A DNA stretch of 64,000 bases, taken from positions 62,001-126,000 of the forward strand of contig NZ_AP025493.1 in the NCBI RefSeq assembly GCF_024347515.1. The letters run 5' to 3'. The notes beneath the pieces are model-generated. The model was not told where the DNA came from. It did not search any database and saw only the letters and a program-made list of their open reading frames with translations. This DNA is from Vibrio gigantis. Lineage in GTDB: Bacteria > Pseudomonadota > Gammaproteobacteria > Enterobacterales > Vibrionaceae. The translations under genes were made by a program, and so were the position numbers. Below are positions 1 to 9,239 of the stretch, in pieces (position 1 is the stretch's first letter; every line of letters begins with the position of its first letter).

Positions 1-1
1 G

Positions 2-802
2 TTGGCTTATGACATTACATGGAGTCGCTTTGATATTCTGATAAACAGCACTGAATCGTCTAATTTTATTCGGTCAGCAAACTTTAAGCCTTACTTTACC
101 GCTGAGTTTGAAAAATTTAAGTCGCTAGAATCGTCAATCAAATTGGTCAGCCAAGGTCAATTACCCAAAGAATCGCTGCAGAAGAAAGTCGACATCTGTT
201 ACACCACCTTGGTCGAGTTCATTAACGACAAGTTTCGATTACAAAGCCCGGTTATTGAAGAGAACACGTCCATAGTAGGAAAATTTGTTGTTATTCACCA
301 AATCAGCAGCGCCTTTCTTGTCTTGATTTTGTTGATGACAGGCATCATTTTCTATCTCGATTTTTCGATCAAACGAAAACTTCATTCGACCGATTTTATT
401 ACTGGCTTTCGCAATCGAGTCTCGCTCATGCAATTCGTTAAGAACAGCTATCCAACAAACGGTAATTTCGACCTCTACTTTGTACGAATTAGAAACCTCA
501 ACGAGATTAACCAAAAGTATGGGCTTGAATATGGAGATTTGGTGGTGAGTTCAGCCGCTAAGTCGCTGACGGCAAAGGTTCCGGAAAGTACTATCTCGTT
601 TCGTAGCAGTGGCAGCCAATTCTTATTCTTTATTCCCGAACAGCTGTATACGAGTGATGAAATACAGGAAAAATTTAACGGTGTGCTCAAGGATTATATT
701 TCGGCGGGCAATTTAGAATTGATGATTGACGCTGTAGTAAGGCATAAGAAGAATATCAGCTCTAAAGATATGATGGAGCTATTAACGACGATGCAGAGCT
801 AG
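2..802 (+). CDS. C-terminal part of a membrane protein with a degenerate GGDEF domain (5' end outside window)
   Basis: The reading frame is open to the left edge, so this is probably the 3' part of a longer gene; the TTG at position 2 is only the first possible start. The visible protein has an extracytoplasmic-looking segment (residues 1-95), one strong membrane helix (about 98-122), then a diguanylate-cyclase-like domain starting at a TDFITGFRNR stretch that matches the usual D-LTGL-NR entry of GGDEF domains. Where GGDEF should lie there is SSGSQF, so cyclase activity is unlikely. It may act as a c-di-GMP-related or purely structural signalling protein. It converges on the GGDEF/EAL gene at 1004-3436. 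A short AACGCT/AGCGTT hairpin (814-832) follows the stop but lacks a T-tract. Confidence 0.7.
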   Translation: MAYDITWSRFDILINSTESSNFIRSANFKPYFTAEFEKFKSLESSIKLVSQGQLPKESLQKKVDICYTTLVEFINDKFRLQSPVIEENTSIVGKFVVIHQISSAFLVLILLMTGIIFYLDFSIKRKLHSTDFITGFRNRVSLMQFVKNSYPTNGNFDLYFVRIRNLNEINQKYGLEYGDLVVSSAAKSLTAKVPESTISFRSSGSQFLFFIPEQLYTSDEIQEKFNGVLKDYISAGNLELMIDAVVRHKKNISSKDMMELLTTMQS

Positions 803-1003
803 CCTTCTTCATAAACGCTATGCTTAAGCGTTAGGCATTATTTGCGTTACGTTGAACTATTATCCCGCTTTACTATCATCGCTTTTTACCATCCTTTGTT
901 TACCTCCTTATTCAATGTGTAGCCAACGAGAACTCCTGCACTGCTGAAGCTAGTTCTAGCTATAGTGGGTTTCTGTGCTTGAACAGTAAAAAAGGCTTTG
1001 AGT

Positions 1004-3436
1004 TTATTGCTTTTGGGTCAGTGCAACGATTCGCTCGTTAGCTCTCGAGCTGGTAACAGATTGTGGGTTTAAAATTGCTTGCGGGTTATGGTTTCGAAAA
1101 AACTCGATGAATTCTAGATAAGTGAGTGGTTGACTGAAGAAGTAACCCTGTATTAGATCACAGTTAGCTTGTCTGAGGTAATGATACTGTTCTATGGACT
1201 CAACCCCTTCTCCGACGACTAACGTGTCACAAGAGTGGCCTAAGTTAACCATAGATTCGACCATCTTACGGTCGGCTTTGTCATCTACAATATTATCGAT
1301 AAAACTTTTATCGATTTTTAGCTCATCTACAGGGTAGTGAAGTAGTTGATTAAACGCGGTGTAGCCCGTACCGAAGTCGTCGAGGGAGACCTTTAAACCT
1401 AAGCTTCTGAGGCTCTCAATAGTTTGTACTGTGAGCTTGGTGCTTTTCACATAACTGGTTTCGGTTATTTCTATAATAATGTTGCCAGGTGACACTTGAT
1501 AACGTTCAAGTACTTTACGGATGTTGTCGGCAAAATTGCGGTTGTAGAGCTCCATTGCCGATATATTAATAGACAGAGTCCCCTTATATTTGTGAAGCTC
1601 TGAGAGCTCTTTATAGTTTTTTATTGCGGTTCCAATGACCCACATGTCGAGTCTGGCGATAAGGTTACTTTTCTCAGCAACAGGGATAAATTCTTCTGGT
1701 CCTGCATCGATATCAAATAAGGCTGGGCAACGAATCAGGCACTCTGCGCCGTCTATCTGAAGCGTCGTTGCATTAAAAATGGGCATAAAGCGAAGTTCAA
1801 AGTTGTCACTTTCGCAGCACTCTAGCAGCCTTTTCTCTACTACATCATGGCGTTCCAATGTATGTAACAACTCTTCACCGTAAACAATACGACTTTCACC
1901 ATCACTATGGGCCTTCGCATTAACCAACATTTCATCGATGCATCGGTGCCAAATATTTTCGAATTTGGGTGTGTCGAGCCGCAAAACGCCTGTTGCGAGT
2001 GATAACCGGAACCCGTAGTAGTCTAAGAATGTCGTACCCGTCAGTGTATTGTTGATGTTCTCTATTTCTTCGTTTATCAGTTGATGCTTATCCGTCTCTA
2101 AAATAGCGATAAACTGGTTTCCTCCCAGCCTCGCTAATGAATAATCACTGCAACTAAAGCCCAAAGATGATTGTTGGTTTTGCAGTGTCTCTTTCAGAGC
2201 TTTAGCTAAACTTATCAGTACATTATCACCAACTTTTGCTCCGTAGAGATCGTTGATTTTACGAAAGTCGATAATGTCCCAGCAAACTACATAGCAGTTT
2301 GAGTTCATTGAACTCTTTAGACGTACATCAAGGTGTCGGATGAATGAGCGTCGATTGGCTAACTTGGTGAGTTGGTCGAATTCGGCTTCAAACTTCAATT
2401 CTGTTAATGAGTCGATGTAAGCGTTCTTTAAACCATCAACTTCACTTTGCCCTGATGAACGCTTGAAATATCTAAGCTTGAGTCCCCCAATAGATATCTC
2501 TTGTAGCAAGTCTTTAAGCGGACGTACGAGTTGGTAACGCACCACTAAATGCACGATCAACATGATCGTAAAGAGAGTACCAAAGCCACCTAACAAGGTT
2601 TGTTTGGCGATGATGGCTTTCTCATGGTTGAACTTTTGTTCTCGAATATTTACCTGCGCGATGAGATGACGGCTATTCATCTGGACATTAATATTATCTT
2701 GGGTTTGCTCAATTGATTTGATAACGAATTGAGTACTTTCAATGTTGGCAGCATCTGAGGATGGTTCAATTAATAACTGAATATTGTCATCATCATTGTA
2801 TTTGATAAGTAAGCTAGAGAGTTGCATCAGAGGCCCGTCAGCAATCAAGATGTAGCGATTTAAACTGTTACTTGCGCGTTTGTCTTGAGGAAGTAGGTAT
2901 GGGTCTATTGCCGCAACATAAGAATATCTGAGCTCACCACTGATCGAGATATAAGAGAAGCCTTCATAGGAGAGTTCATTCTTGCTGATTAACGAGGTGT
3001 ATATGTCGAAGACTCTTTCGTAAACCTTATCAGGGATTTTTAATCCCTCGAAAGGATCGGCTCTAAGAGTGGAAAGTGTTAATTTGAACTTAGGATCCAC
3101 GATATAAACATTACGTTGCCCAAATTGATTAACGTGATTTTGGCTTAATACGCGAAGTACTCTTTTTTCCAATAGCGACAGAGTCGTGTAGTCACCAGGG
3201 TTTTGAATGTAGCGAAGGAATTGTAATGAAGACCCAATATCTTTGACCAGTAAGGATAAGCCGAGTTGCTCGTATTCCGCAGCAACTAAAGCGGTGTTCA
3301 CATCAGACTGCACTTTGTCTAGGTACATATGCTTCGCATGGTTTGAAGCGAAGTTGTACGACACTATTCCCGCGATCAGAAAGACAAACAGTAGCGTTGG
3401 TAAAAGTACGAAATAGAGCTTCTTCAATACTGGCAT
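1004..3436 (-). CDS. MbaA-like membrane GGDEF/EAL protein
   Basis: An 810-residue inner-membrane c-di-GMP protein. It has an N-terminal membrane helix (about 7-27), a periplasmic sensor region (about 30-280), a second helix (282-300), a GGDEF-type domain (about 350-520) and an EAL domain (about 535-795). The cyclase motif is GGNQF (438-442), which should not be catalytic. The EAL signature reads ECL (565-567), keeping the metal-binding Glu. Downstream EAL motifs are present (EITE, DDFGTGY, KIDKSFI, GEGVES, QGYFF), so phosphodiesterase activity is plausible. It starts 3 bases after the periplasmic binding protein gene, the arrangement known for Vibrio cholerae nspS-mbaA, where norspermidine/spermidine binding in the periplasm controls MbaA. 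True orthology versus paralogy cannot be settled from sequence alone. Confidence 0.88.
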   Translation of the reverse strand: MPVLKKLYFVLLPTLLFVFLIAGIVSYNFASNHAKHMYLDKVQSDVNTALVAAEYEQLGLSLLVKDIGSSLQFLRYIQNPGDYTTLSLLEKRVLRVLSQNHVNQFGQRNVYIVDPKFKLTLSTLRADPFEGLKIPDKVYERVFDIYTSLISKNELSYEGFSYISISGELRYSYVAAIDPYLLPQDKRASNSLNRYILIADGPLMQLSSLLIKYNDDDNIQLLIEPSSDAANIESTQFVIKSIEQTQDNINVQMNSRHLIAQVNIREQKFNHEKAIIAKQTLLGGFGTLFTIMLIVHLVVRYQLVRPLKDLLQEISIGGLKLRYFKRSSGQSEVDGLKNAYIDSLTELKFEAEFDQLTKLANRRSFIRHLDVRLKSSMNSNCYVVCWDIIDFRKINDLYGAKVGDNVLISLAKALKETLQNQQSSLGFSCSDYSLARLGGNQFIAILETDKHQLINEEIENINNTLTGTTFLDYYGFRLSLATGVLRLDTPKFENIWHRCIDEMLVNAKAHSDGESRIVYGEELLHTLERHDVVEKRLLECCESDNFELRFMPIFNATTLQIDGAECLIRCPALFDIDAGPEEFIPVAEKSNLIARLDMWVIGTAIKNYKELSELHKYKGTLSINISAMELYNRNFADNIRKVLERYQVSPGNIIIEITETSYVKSTKLTVQTIESLRSLGLKVSLDDFGTGYTAFNQLLHYPVDELKIDKSFIDNIVDDKADRKMVESMVNLGHSCDTLVVGEGVESIEQYHYLRQANCDLIQGYFFSQPLTYLEFIEFFRNHNPQAILNPQSVTSSRANERIVALTQKQ

Positions 3437-3439
3437 GCG

Positions 3440-4471
3440 TTATCTCAAACTGTCGACAATACGATTGCGAATTTGAATACTACTTGGTTCTAACGGCTGA
3501 TAAAGGTAGCTGCGATCTAATACTGCTTTACTTGGGAAAAGCTCGGGATCGTTTTGATACTCCTGAGAAGTCAGTGCTTTTGCTTTTGAACTTGGCGTTG
3601 CAAACCATGAATCCATTGCATTTTGAGCGGCGATTTCGGGTTGCGATAAAAAGGAGAGAATCGTAGTTGCCTGTGGAGATAGCTCTCCGTTGTTAATTGC
3701 AGCCATACATTCTAACCATAAGGTTGTTCCTTCTTGAGGCACTGTGTAGGCCCAAGATGCTTCAGGTTCAGCATCATTAAGTACATAGCTGTCACCTGAA
3801 TATCCGTAGGCGAGGTCGATATTGGCTAGACGCTCCAGCTGGTGGATGTGGTCGATGACATACTCGTTGCTTTCAAGGTGTGGTTTTTGCAATTGTAGCG
3901 TTTTATACGCAACACGAAGTTCTTGTTCGTTATTGGTAAATGGATCAAATCGATTGACCAATAATGCAGTGCTCACCAAGTCGGTGGGGTCATAGTACAT
4001 ACTTATACGGCCACTTACTTTTGAGTTGGGTTCAAGAATCGCCATCCAAGACTCTGGGGTGGAGACTTTATCACTACGGTATAGGATACCGGATGTTCCC
4101 CAAGCGTAAGGAATGCCATACTCACCACATCCATCTGCCCATCTGGGATCAAAATTGCTTTCAATGGATTGTTGTAAGTCACTAAGGTTATGGAACAGAT
4201 TTTGTTTGGCTAATGCCTTAAGTTTTACGCTTTCGACAATGACCAGCTCAAAAGCGCCTCGACGTTCGCTTAACAGAACTTCATCTCTGATTGATTCATC
4301 CGAGAAGAATTGTTGCTTTAGTGAGATGCCGTAGGTATCACTTAACTGGGTAATGACACTGTCAGATAAAAACTCATCCCAATTGTAGAGGTAAATATCA
4401 TTCTGTTGGCCAAACGTTGTGCCAGTTAAAAAGCATGATGACGCAACAACTGAAACATAGAATGTCTTCAC
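3440..4471 (-). CDS. NspS-like periplasmic polyamine-type binding protein
   Basis: A 343-residue secreted protein with a signal peptide ending near residue 21 (TGTTFG-Q). It resembles the PotD/NspS class of extracellular solute-binding proteins: an early YLYNWDEFL stretch and a central PYAWGTSGILY stretch are typical of the spermidine/putrescine-binding fold. There are no ABC permease or ATPase genes nearby, so it probably serves signalling rather than uptake. It is the first gene of an operon with the GGDEF/EAL gene 3 bases downstream, as in the nspS-mbaA pair. The start is GTG, preceded by AAGGA at 8-base spacing. Inference: ligand-bound protein contacts the periplasmic part of the GGDEF/EAL partner and changes biofilm-related c-di-GMP output. 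The ligand is unknown. Confidence 0.85.
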   Translation of the reverse strand: MKTFYVSVVASSCFLTGTTFGQQNDIYLYNWDEFLSDSVITQLSDTYGISLKQQFFSDESIRDEVLLSERRGAFELVIVESVKLKALAKQNLFHNLSDLQQSIESNFDPRWADGCGEYGIPYAWGTSGILYRSDKVSTPESWMAILEPNSKVSGRISMYYDPTDLVSTALLVNRFDPFTNNEQELRVAYKTLQLQKPHLESNEYVIDHIHQLERLANIDLAYGYSGDSYVLNDAEPEASWAYTVPQEGTTLWLECMAAINNGELSPQATTILSFLSQPEIAAQNAMDSWFATPSSKAKALTSQEYQNDPELFPSKAVLDRSYLYQPLEPSSIQIRNRIVDSLR

Positions 4472-4862
4472 TGACCGATTCCTTTCGTACCGTGACTAAC
4501 TAAATCGTAGCCTAAATTTTGAGACATAGTTCAAATTTAGGCCTCTAATTTTACTTCAACCCCATGCATTGCATACAAATACCAACTTTCTGCAAACCAA
4601 TGAAAACGAAAAATGAGTGTTGGGCACAGGATCACAAGTTAAATCAGGGAAATACCTAGCTTTAGCTATCAAAATATAAAAAGTACTCATTGAATGGCTC
4701 CAATTTCCCAATTGAATTCATATTTTCCTGAATTGGACGGATGAAAATGAGTAGTCTCTCTGATTACTTTGGAATAAGCACACTATTGCTCAACTACTTG
4801 CGCATGTTTTCTTATATTTATGCAATAATCAGGCATTAATTAAGCAACAAGGAGGTTGGTTT
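4472..4862. promoter_or_regulatory. Divergent intergenic region between the NspS-like and LysE-type genes
   Basis: This 391-base gene-free stretch lies between two divergent genes and must carry both promoters. It is strongly AT-rich. A CCAATT...AATTGG inverted repeat (about 4700-4736) is visible, but I cannot assign it to a regulator. A good Shine-Dalgarno (AAGGAGG, about 4850-4856) sits just before the LysE-type start at 4863. I see no convincing small ORF or RNA gene. Confidence 0.4.
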
Positions 4863-5513
4863 ATGGATGCAGGTTTACTCGGTATTTTCATTACTGTGGC
4901 AATTGCTCATTTCTTGGCACTGTTAAGTCCAGGGCCTGATTTTGTCATCGTGGTAAAAAGTGCGGTTCGAAATAAAGGTAAAAAAGCGTTGGGTGTTGCA
5001 TTAGGTATCGCCAGTGCGAACGCGGTTTATATTGGTTTGTGTCTCATTGGAGTCGGTTCTATCTTGGCGGCTTCGGTTTCAGTCATGATCGCGTTAAAAA
5101 TAATTGGCGGTTTGTTTCTTGTGTACTTAGCTGTTCAAGCCATAAGAGCAAAAAAGTGTAATTACAGTAGCATTGATGTGTCAGATACAGATATTTCCAG
5201 TCAAACTACTTTCGCAAAAGAATTCGTGACTGGTTTTCTATCGGGAATTCTAAATCCTAAAAACCTGTTGTTCTATTTGAGCCTATTCACTGTTGTTCTA
5301 AACAATGATGTCGGTTTTATGTTTAAATTGGGGTTGGGAATTTGGATGACAATGGTTGTGTTTATCTGGGATGCAGCGATCATCTTCCTTTTATCGGCAC
5401 CTAAAGTTCGACGAGAATTTACGCGTGCAGCCTATTACATTGATAAGGTGACAGGGGTAATGCTAGGCTTACTGGGGCTAACCATTGTGAAATCTGCTCT
5501 GGTTCGTCAATAG
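4863..5513 (+). CDS. LysE/RhtB family amino-acid exporter
   Basis: A 216-residue integral membrane protein with about six hydrophobic segments. It belongs to the LysE/RhtB translocator family: the N-terminal LSPGPDFVIVVKSAVRNKG stretch and the later SGILNPKNLLFYLSLF stretch are the family hallmarks, and the length is usual (200-215 residues). Members export amino acids such as threonine, homoserine, leucine or lysine from the cytoplasm; the substrate cannot be read here. The start is supported by an AAGGAGG ribosome site. It is a single gene, followed by a strong hairpin at 5544-5585. Confidence 0.9.
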   Translation: MDAGLLGIFITVAIAHFLALLSPGPDFVIVVKSAVRNKGKKALGVALGIASANAVYIGLCLIGVGSILAASVSVMIALKIIGGLFLVYLAVQAIRAKKCNYSSIDVSDTDISSQTTFAKEFVTGFLSGILNPKNLLFYLSLFTVVLNNDVGFMFKLGLGIWMTMVVFIWDAAIIFLLSAPKVRREFTRAAYYIDKVTGVMLGLLGLTIVKSALVRQ

Positions 5514-5543
5514 ATTTAGTCGCGTCTAATTATTCATTAAACT

Positions 5544-5585
5544 CACGTTTGTGGCACGATACGACGCTTATTTGCCACGAACGTG
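5544..5585 (+). terminator. Hairpin downstream of the LysE/RhtB gene
   Basis: CACGTTTGTGGCA pairs with TGCCACGAACGTG across a 16-base loop: 13 pairs, one of them G-U. It lies 30 bases after the LysE-type stop. The following sequence is only moderately T-rich, so it could be a weak terminator or a transcript-stabilising stem. Confidence 0.4.
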
Positions 5586-5808
5586 TGCTTGTTAATTTTC
5601 CTATCAGAGTTAGCCAAGTCTCAAAGGTTGTTTTAGCCTTATATTCAACCTTCTGTTGAACCTGATAACTCTTTTCATCACTCTTTGTTTATCATTCCCG
5701 ACTTCTTAAATAAGCATTAATAATGTTGCCGCTAAATACTTGTCGCACGATGTATTTGTGCTTATTGTAGTCAGCAATATTTAACCCGTACTCGAGGTAG
5801 GAATCATT

Positions 5809-6606
5809 GTGGATTTAGAAATATACCAAGTGGATTCGTTCACTACCCAAGCTTTCAAAGGCAACCCTGCAGGTGTCTGCATTTCTCAAGAGTTACTAGA
5901 TGAGTCGTTGATGTTATCTATTGCTGAAGAGATGGCGGTACCTGAGACGGCTTTCCTCGCGCTGGATACCATGACGCTGAAGTGGTTTACGCCAGAAGTG
6001 GAAGTAAAGTTGTGTGGTCACGGCACACTGGCTACTGTGCATGTGATGAAAGAGCAGGGGTTAGCCAAGGTTGGCAACAAAGTCGTTTTTAATACTTTGT
6101 CTGGGGAGTTAACTGCCACAGTTTGTGAATCAACTATCGAGCTTGATTTCCCGGGCACTCAGTTATTGAGTGCAGAACCTGACTTAGCTCTCTTAGAGCA
6201 TTTGGGCATAGCGCAAGACCAAGTAGTGTCATTCATGGAATTTGATACTAAGCAGTTTATCGAGGTAGCTAATGAGCAAGTGCTCTTGGAGCTGTCACCG
6301 AATTTTGATGCTTTAAAAACAATGGCAGGCAGAGGTGTGCTAGTGACGTCTCTATCATCAAGTGCAGATCTTGATTTTGTTTCTCGTTATTTTGCCCCTT
6401 GGGTCGGGAACAATGAGGATCCTGTTACTGGCTCGGCACATTGCGCTTTAACGCAATATTGGGCTGATAAACTCGACAAATCGTGTTTTCGTGCATACCA
6501 AGCTTCTCGCCGCGGGGGCTATGTGTCGACTGAACTATTAGCTAATGGTCGAATAAAGTTAGTGGGCTCAGCCAAAACAGTGATTAGCGGTCTGCTAAAA
6601 ATTTAA
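5809..6606 (+). CDS. PhzF family isomerase/epimerase
   Basis: A 265-residue cytoplasmic protein of the PhzF/diaminopimelate-epimerase fold. Diagnostic features are the GNPAGVC stretch (18-24), the VPETAFL segment with the presumed catalytic Glu46, the CGHGTLA motif near residue 73 and a late EDPVTGSAHC motif. Family members isomerise small carboxylate metabolites; the phenazine pathway itself is not implied and no phz genes are nearby. The start is GTG, preceded by GAGGTAGG (5794-5801). It is followed by the YgjV-like gene on the same strand but with a 105-base gap, so co-transcription is uncertain. Confidence 0.9.
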   Translation: MDLEIYQVDSFTTQAFKGNPAGVCISQELLDESLMLSIAEEMAVPETAFLALDTMTLKWFTPEVEVKLCGHGTLATVHVMKEQGLAKVGNKVVFNTLSGELTATVCESTIELDFPGTQLLSAEPDLALLEHLGIAQDQVVSFMEFDTKQFIEVANEQVLLELSPNFDALKTMAGRGVLVTSLSSSADLDFVSRYFAPWVGNNEDPVTGSAHCALTQYWADKLDKSCFRAYQASRRGGYVSTELLANGRIKLVGSAKTVISGLLKI

Positions 6607-6711
6607 TGGACTTGTAGTTTAGAAAGGTGGGGGCTAGGTTGTTGATGTGAACTGCGGTTTCATGTCGAGAGGTTGAATTTAACCCGTCCGAATATTGTAA
6701 AAGGAATCACA

Positions 6712-7215
6712 GTGTCAGCTTTTTATTTGTCTCAAGTTTTAGTCGCCATTGCGATTTGCTTTGACCTTATGTCTTTCCAATTTAAGGAGAGGAAGAAGAT
6801 CGTAACCTGCCTATTTTTCGCAGGTGTACTGATTTCAAGTCACTTTATTCTGCTAGAACAGTGGACTGCAGCATGCTTGATGATTATTGCGACTATTCGT
6901 TATTTAACGAGTGTGTTTTCTACATCATCTAAATTCAAATATCTGTTTTGTTCACTGTCTGTCATTGCGACAGCCTTTACTTTCTCAGGGTTAACCAGCG
7001 TATTGAGTTGCTGTGCATCAATGTTCCAAACATTTGCTGCTTTTAACAAGGATGACCGTAGACTTCGAGAGCTAATGATCATCGGCACCAGTTTTTGGCT
7101 TGTTCATAATTACTTAGTTGGCTCTCCAACAGCGGTTGTTATGGAAGCCTTATTTATTGGTAGTAACTTGCTTGGCTACTATCGCTTTTACTTCAGAAAG
7201 AATGTCACGGCTTAG
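6712..7215 (+). CDS. YgjV-like inner-membrane protein
   Basis: A small polytopic membrane protein that matches the Escherichia coli YgjV family in length and pattern: an initial YLSQ helix, a HFILLEQWTAAC segment, an AIR/TIRYLTS segment and a late WLVHNYLVGSPTAVVMEA stretch comparable to WVIHNFWAGS in YgjV. Function is unknown in the family. I chose the GTG at 6712 because AAGGA lies 6 bases upstream (6701-6705); an in-frame TTG at 6673 would add 13 residues without a good ribosome site. The product would have 167 residues. Confidence 0.8.
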   Translation: MSAFYLSQVLVAIAICFDLMSFQFKERKKIVTCLFFAGVLISSHFILLEQWTAACLMIIATIRYLTSVFSTSSKFKYLFCSLSVIATAFTFSGLTSVLSCCASMFQTFAAFNKDDRRLRELMIIGTSFWLVHNYLVGSPTAVVMEALFIGSNLLGYYRFYFRKNVTA

Positions 7216-7265
7216 TATACGCACTGCCAATCATCCCCATGTTTCAGTACAAATTAGGAGAGCTT

Positions 7266-7580
7266 ATGTCAAATATTTACGCGGATATCCCTCCATCAAT
7301 GCCCAATGAAATATTCAATGACTTGATAGCGAATGACAATATTCGGATAGAGAGGATACTTTCACATGGACACAGTTCTCCTGAGGAGGGTTGGTACGAT
7401 CAAGAGGAGCATGAATGGGTTCTGGTGCTCGAGGGGCAAGGCGTTATCGAATTTGCTGATGGTCGCATTGTTACTTTGTCTAAAGGGGACTACCTCAATA
7501 TTCCCGCCGGTGAAAAGCACAAGGTGTTAGGTACGGACAAAGACTCTGTCACGATATGGTTAGCGGTGTTTTACCGTTAA
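7266..7580 (+). CDS. Cupin domain protein
   Basis: A 104-residue single-domain cupin. The conserved first motif is visible around EEHEWVLVLEGQGVIEF and the second around GDYLNIPAGEKHKV, with the glycine and histidine spacing expected for a small metal-binding beta barrel. Such proteins bind a divalent metal and may be isomerases, dioxygenases or sugar-binding proteins; substrate is not predictable. ATG at 7266 is chosen because AGGAG (7256-7260) is 5 bases upstream; an in-frame upstream ATG at 7239 lacks this. The next gene begins 24 bases later and is probably co-transcribed. Confidence 0.85.
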   Translation: MSNIYADIPPSMPNEIFNDLIANDNIRIERILSHGHSSPEEGWYDQEEHEWVLVLEGQGVIEFADGRIVTLSKGDYLNIPAGEKHKVLGTDKDSVTIWLAVFYR

Positions 7581-7604
7581 TTTTCGGATAGGGAGTAAGA
7601 GCTT

Positions 7605-7823
7605 ATGTGGCTAAAATTTCAGGTTTTTCATCAGAGAATGTCGGTACAGAGGCAAAACGAAGAATGGCTACTTTATCGAGAGTCGGAAACATCGATACGA
7701 GCTCGAGTTTATGATGTGATCATACCTTCTGATTTAGCAGAGGAAGAATTAGCGCGTTATTTAGCGGATATTTATCATGAGTTTGCTTCAGAAAAGTACC
7801 CATCAGTGACACGTATCCTTTAA
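7605..7823 (+). CDS. Small conserved hypothetical protein (DUF7661-like)
   Basis: A 72-residue acidic, soluble protein with alternating strand-like N-terminus (WLKFQVFHQR...WLLYRE) and a helical end (EEELARYLADIYHEFA). The layout resembles a family of about 70-residue proteins I associate with DUF7661 in Vibrio, but this is from memory and no function is known. GGGAG lies upstream of the ATG at suitable distance. It is 24 bases after the cupin gene and reads in the same direction, suggesting one transcript. Confidence 0.7.
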   Translation: MWLKFQVFHQRMSVQRQNEEWLLYRESETSIRARVYDVIIPSDLAEEELARYLADIYHEFASEKYPSVTRIL

Positions 7824-7916
7824 CAGGAACAGTGAGTGTCCCAATACAGCTCTGTATTAACTGATACGTGATTATATCCAATAGTTAGAATCTAAAAGCG
7901 ACCAAAGGAAGAGAGT

Positions 7917-8387
7917 GTGGTTAGAATTCGAAATTATCAAGAAAGTGATGCTAAAGCGCTTTGGGAGATCTTTTTCTACACAGTTCGCAATGTGAACATA
8001 CAAGATTATTCTCAAGAGCAAGTTGAGGCTTGGGCACCAAGTGGTTTTGACTTTGCGTTATGGCAAAAGCGTATGGACGGGTTAAAGCCCTTTGTCGCTG
8101 AGTTAGATGGTCATGTCGTTGGCTATACTGACCTACAGCCAAGTGGTTTGGTCGACCATTTTTTTTGCCATCATGAATATCAGGGACGAGGTGTTGGCCG
8201 AGCGTTGATGGAGCATGTGTTCACGATTGGGCAAACTCGTGGGGTATCAAGATACTTCTCAGAGGTAAGTATCACAGCGAGGCCTTTCTATGAGCGTATG
8301 GGCTTTAAAGTAGTGAATAAGCAGCAAGTCGATATGCGTGGAGTAACGCTAACGAATTTCGTGATGGAAAAGGTTGTCGACCAGTAG
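7917..8387 (+). CDS. GNAT family N-acetyltransferase
   Basis: A 156-residue acetyltransferase of the GNAT fold. The acetyl-CoA-binding motif A is clear (HHEYQGRGVGRALMEHV), following an VGYTDLQPSG strand, and the C-terminal half has the usual ARPFYERMGFKVV motif B. It would transfer acetyl groups to an unidentified amine. The start is GTG with a purine-rich GGAAGAGA upstream. No neighbour indicates the substrate. Confidence 0.88.
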   Translation: MVRIRNYQESDAKALWEIFFYTVRNVNIQDYSQEQVEAWAPSGFDFALWQKRMDGLKPFVAELDGHVVGYTDLQPSGLVDHFFCHHEYQGRGVGRALMEHVFTIGQTRGVSRYFSEVSITARPFYERMGFKVVNKQQVDMRGVTLTNFVMEKVVDQ

Positions 8388-8554
8388 GCTTACGTTAAGA
8401 GTGAAGATTGTGAAGAGGGATAGGCCTAAAAGGATTATTAAACCTTTTTAAGGGTAAATTTTGCTGATCTATTGATATTGTCGATGAGTCCAAATTGTGT
8501 GCTAGCCAATTTGTCCTAATCTTAAAGACTGAATCAATACAAGGAGTGTTGTTC

Positions 8555-8746
8555 ATGAGTCATATGAGTAGATTAAAAATATATACCTTAGTGTCGATGT
8601 TTTCTTTTGCAATTGGGGTGTTAGCCCTACAAACCGGTGTCTCTGGGGTGTTTCCGCTCTTTGTTGTCGTTATTTCATTCTTTTCTTTTGTCATCAATTC
8701 ATTTCTTTGTTTATTCGGCCATAAATATGAGAATGCCAAAGAATAA
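8555..8746 (+). CDS. Small membrane protein, unknown function
   Basis: A 63-residue protein with two hydrophobic segments (about 8-27 and 32-53), a short cytoplasmic start and a charged C-terminal tail (GHKYENAKE). ATG at 8555 is preferred over the in-frame upstream start at 8495 because AAGGAG (8541-8546) precedes it at 8-base spacing. I do not recognise a family. It is probably transcribed alone. Confidence 0.6.
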   Translation: MSHMSRLKIYTLVSMFSFAIGVLALQTGVSGVFPLFVVVISFFSFVINSFLCLFGHKYENAKE

Positions 8747-8886
8747 GTCTCGAAAATGATTGTCAAAAATCTCCTCTAAATCTCAATTGTGGGACAGATA
8801 TTGATGATGTTTTTACTATTGCCTTAAGATTTCCTATTTAATTTCAATGTACTATTCGGTTCGATTGAAAAGAGTGAGGGTAGTAA

Positions 8887-9183
8887 GTGGGAATCGAAGC
8901 TTTAGCATTTGTTATGGATGCGCTAGTCACGGCATGTTGTATGTACATTGCATCTAAAATGTCGTTTGTGGTGGCGGATTTTAAGTCTCTTCTAACGATC
9001 GCGATTATCGTATCTTTAGTCTCTATGATACCGACAGTAGGCTGGGTTTTAGGACTGATACTGTTCGTATTCCTACTTGGAAAGGCAACGCATTCGAGTA
9101 TTGGTGATTGTATTTGGGTGGTGGTGTTTACCAAAGTGGTGTCTATGGCCGCGTTCCTGATATTCGGCCGACTGTTTGTATGA
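8887..9183 (+). CDS. Small polytopic membrane protein, unknown function
   Basis: A 98-residue, very hydrophobic protein with about four closely spaced membrane segments and the central motif MIPTVGWVLGLILF. Start is GTG, with GAGTGAGGG upstream. An open frame on the opposite strand covers nearly the same bases, but its product is a polar, Thr/Asn-rich sequence typical of an antisense shadow. No family recognised; it could be a small transporter-like or stress protein. Confidence 0.6.
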   Translation: MGIEALAFVMDALVTACCMYIASKMSFVVADFKSLLTIAIIVSLVSMIPTVGWVLGLILFVFLLGKATHSSIGDCIWVVVFTKVVSMAAFLIFGRLFV

Positions 9184-9239
9184 CCCAATATCCACTTAAT
9201 ATCTAAAGTAATAAGCCAAAATCTATTGTTCGCATAGAC

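Noticed and set aside
8844..9188. Open frame on the minus strand covering the small membrane protein gene at 8887
   Set aside because: Its product is Thr/Asn-rich without a domain pattern, and the plus-strand frame gives a coherent multi-helix membrane protein with a ribosome site.
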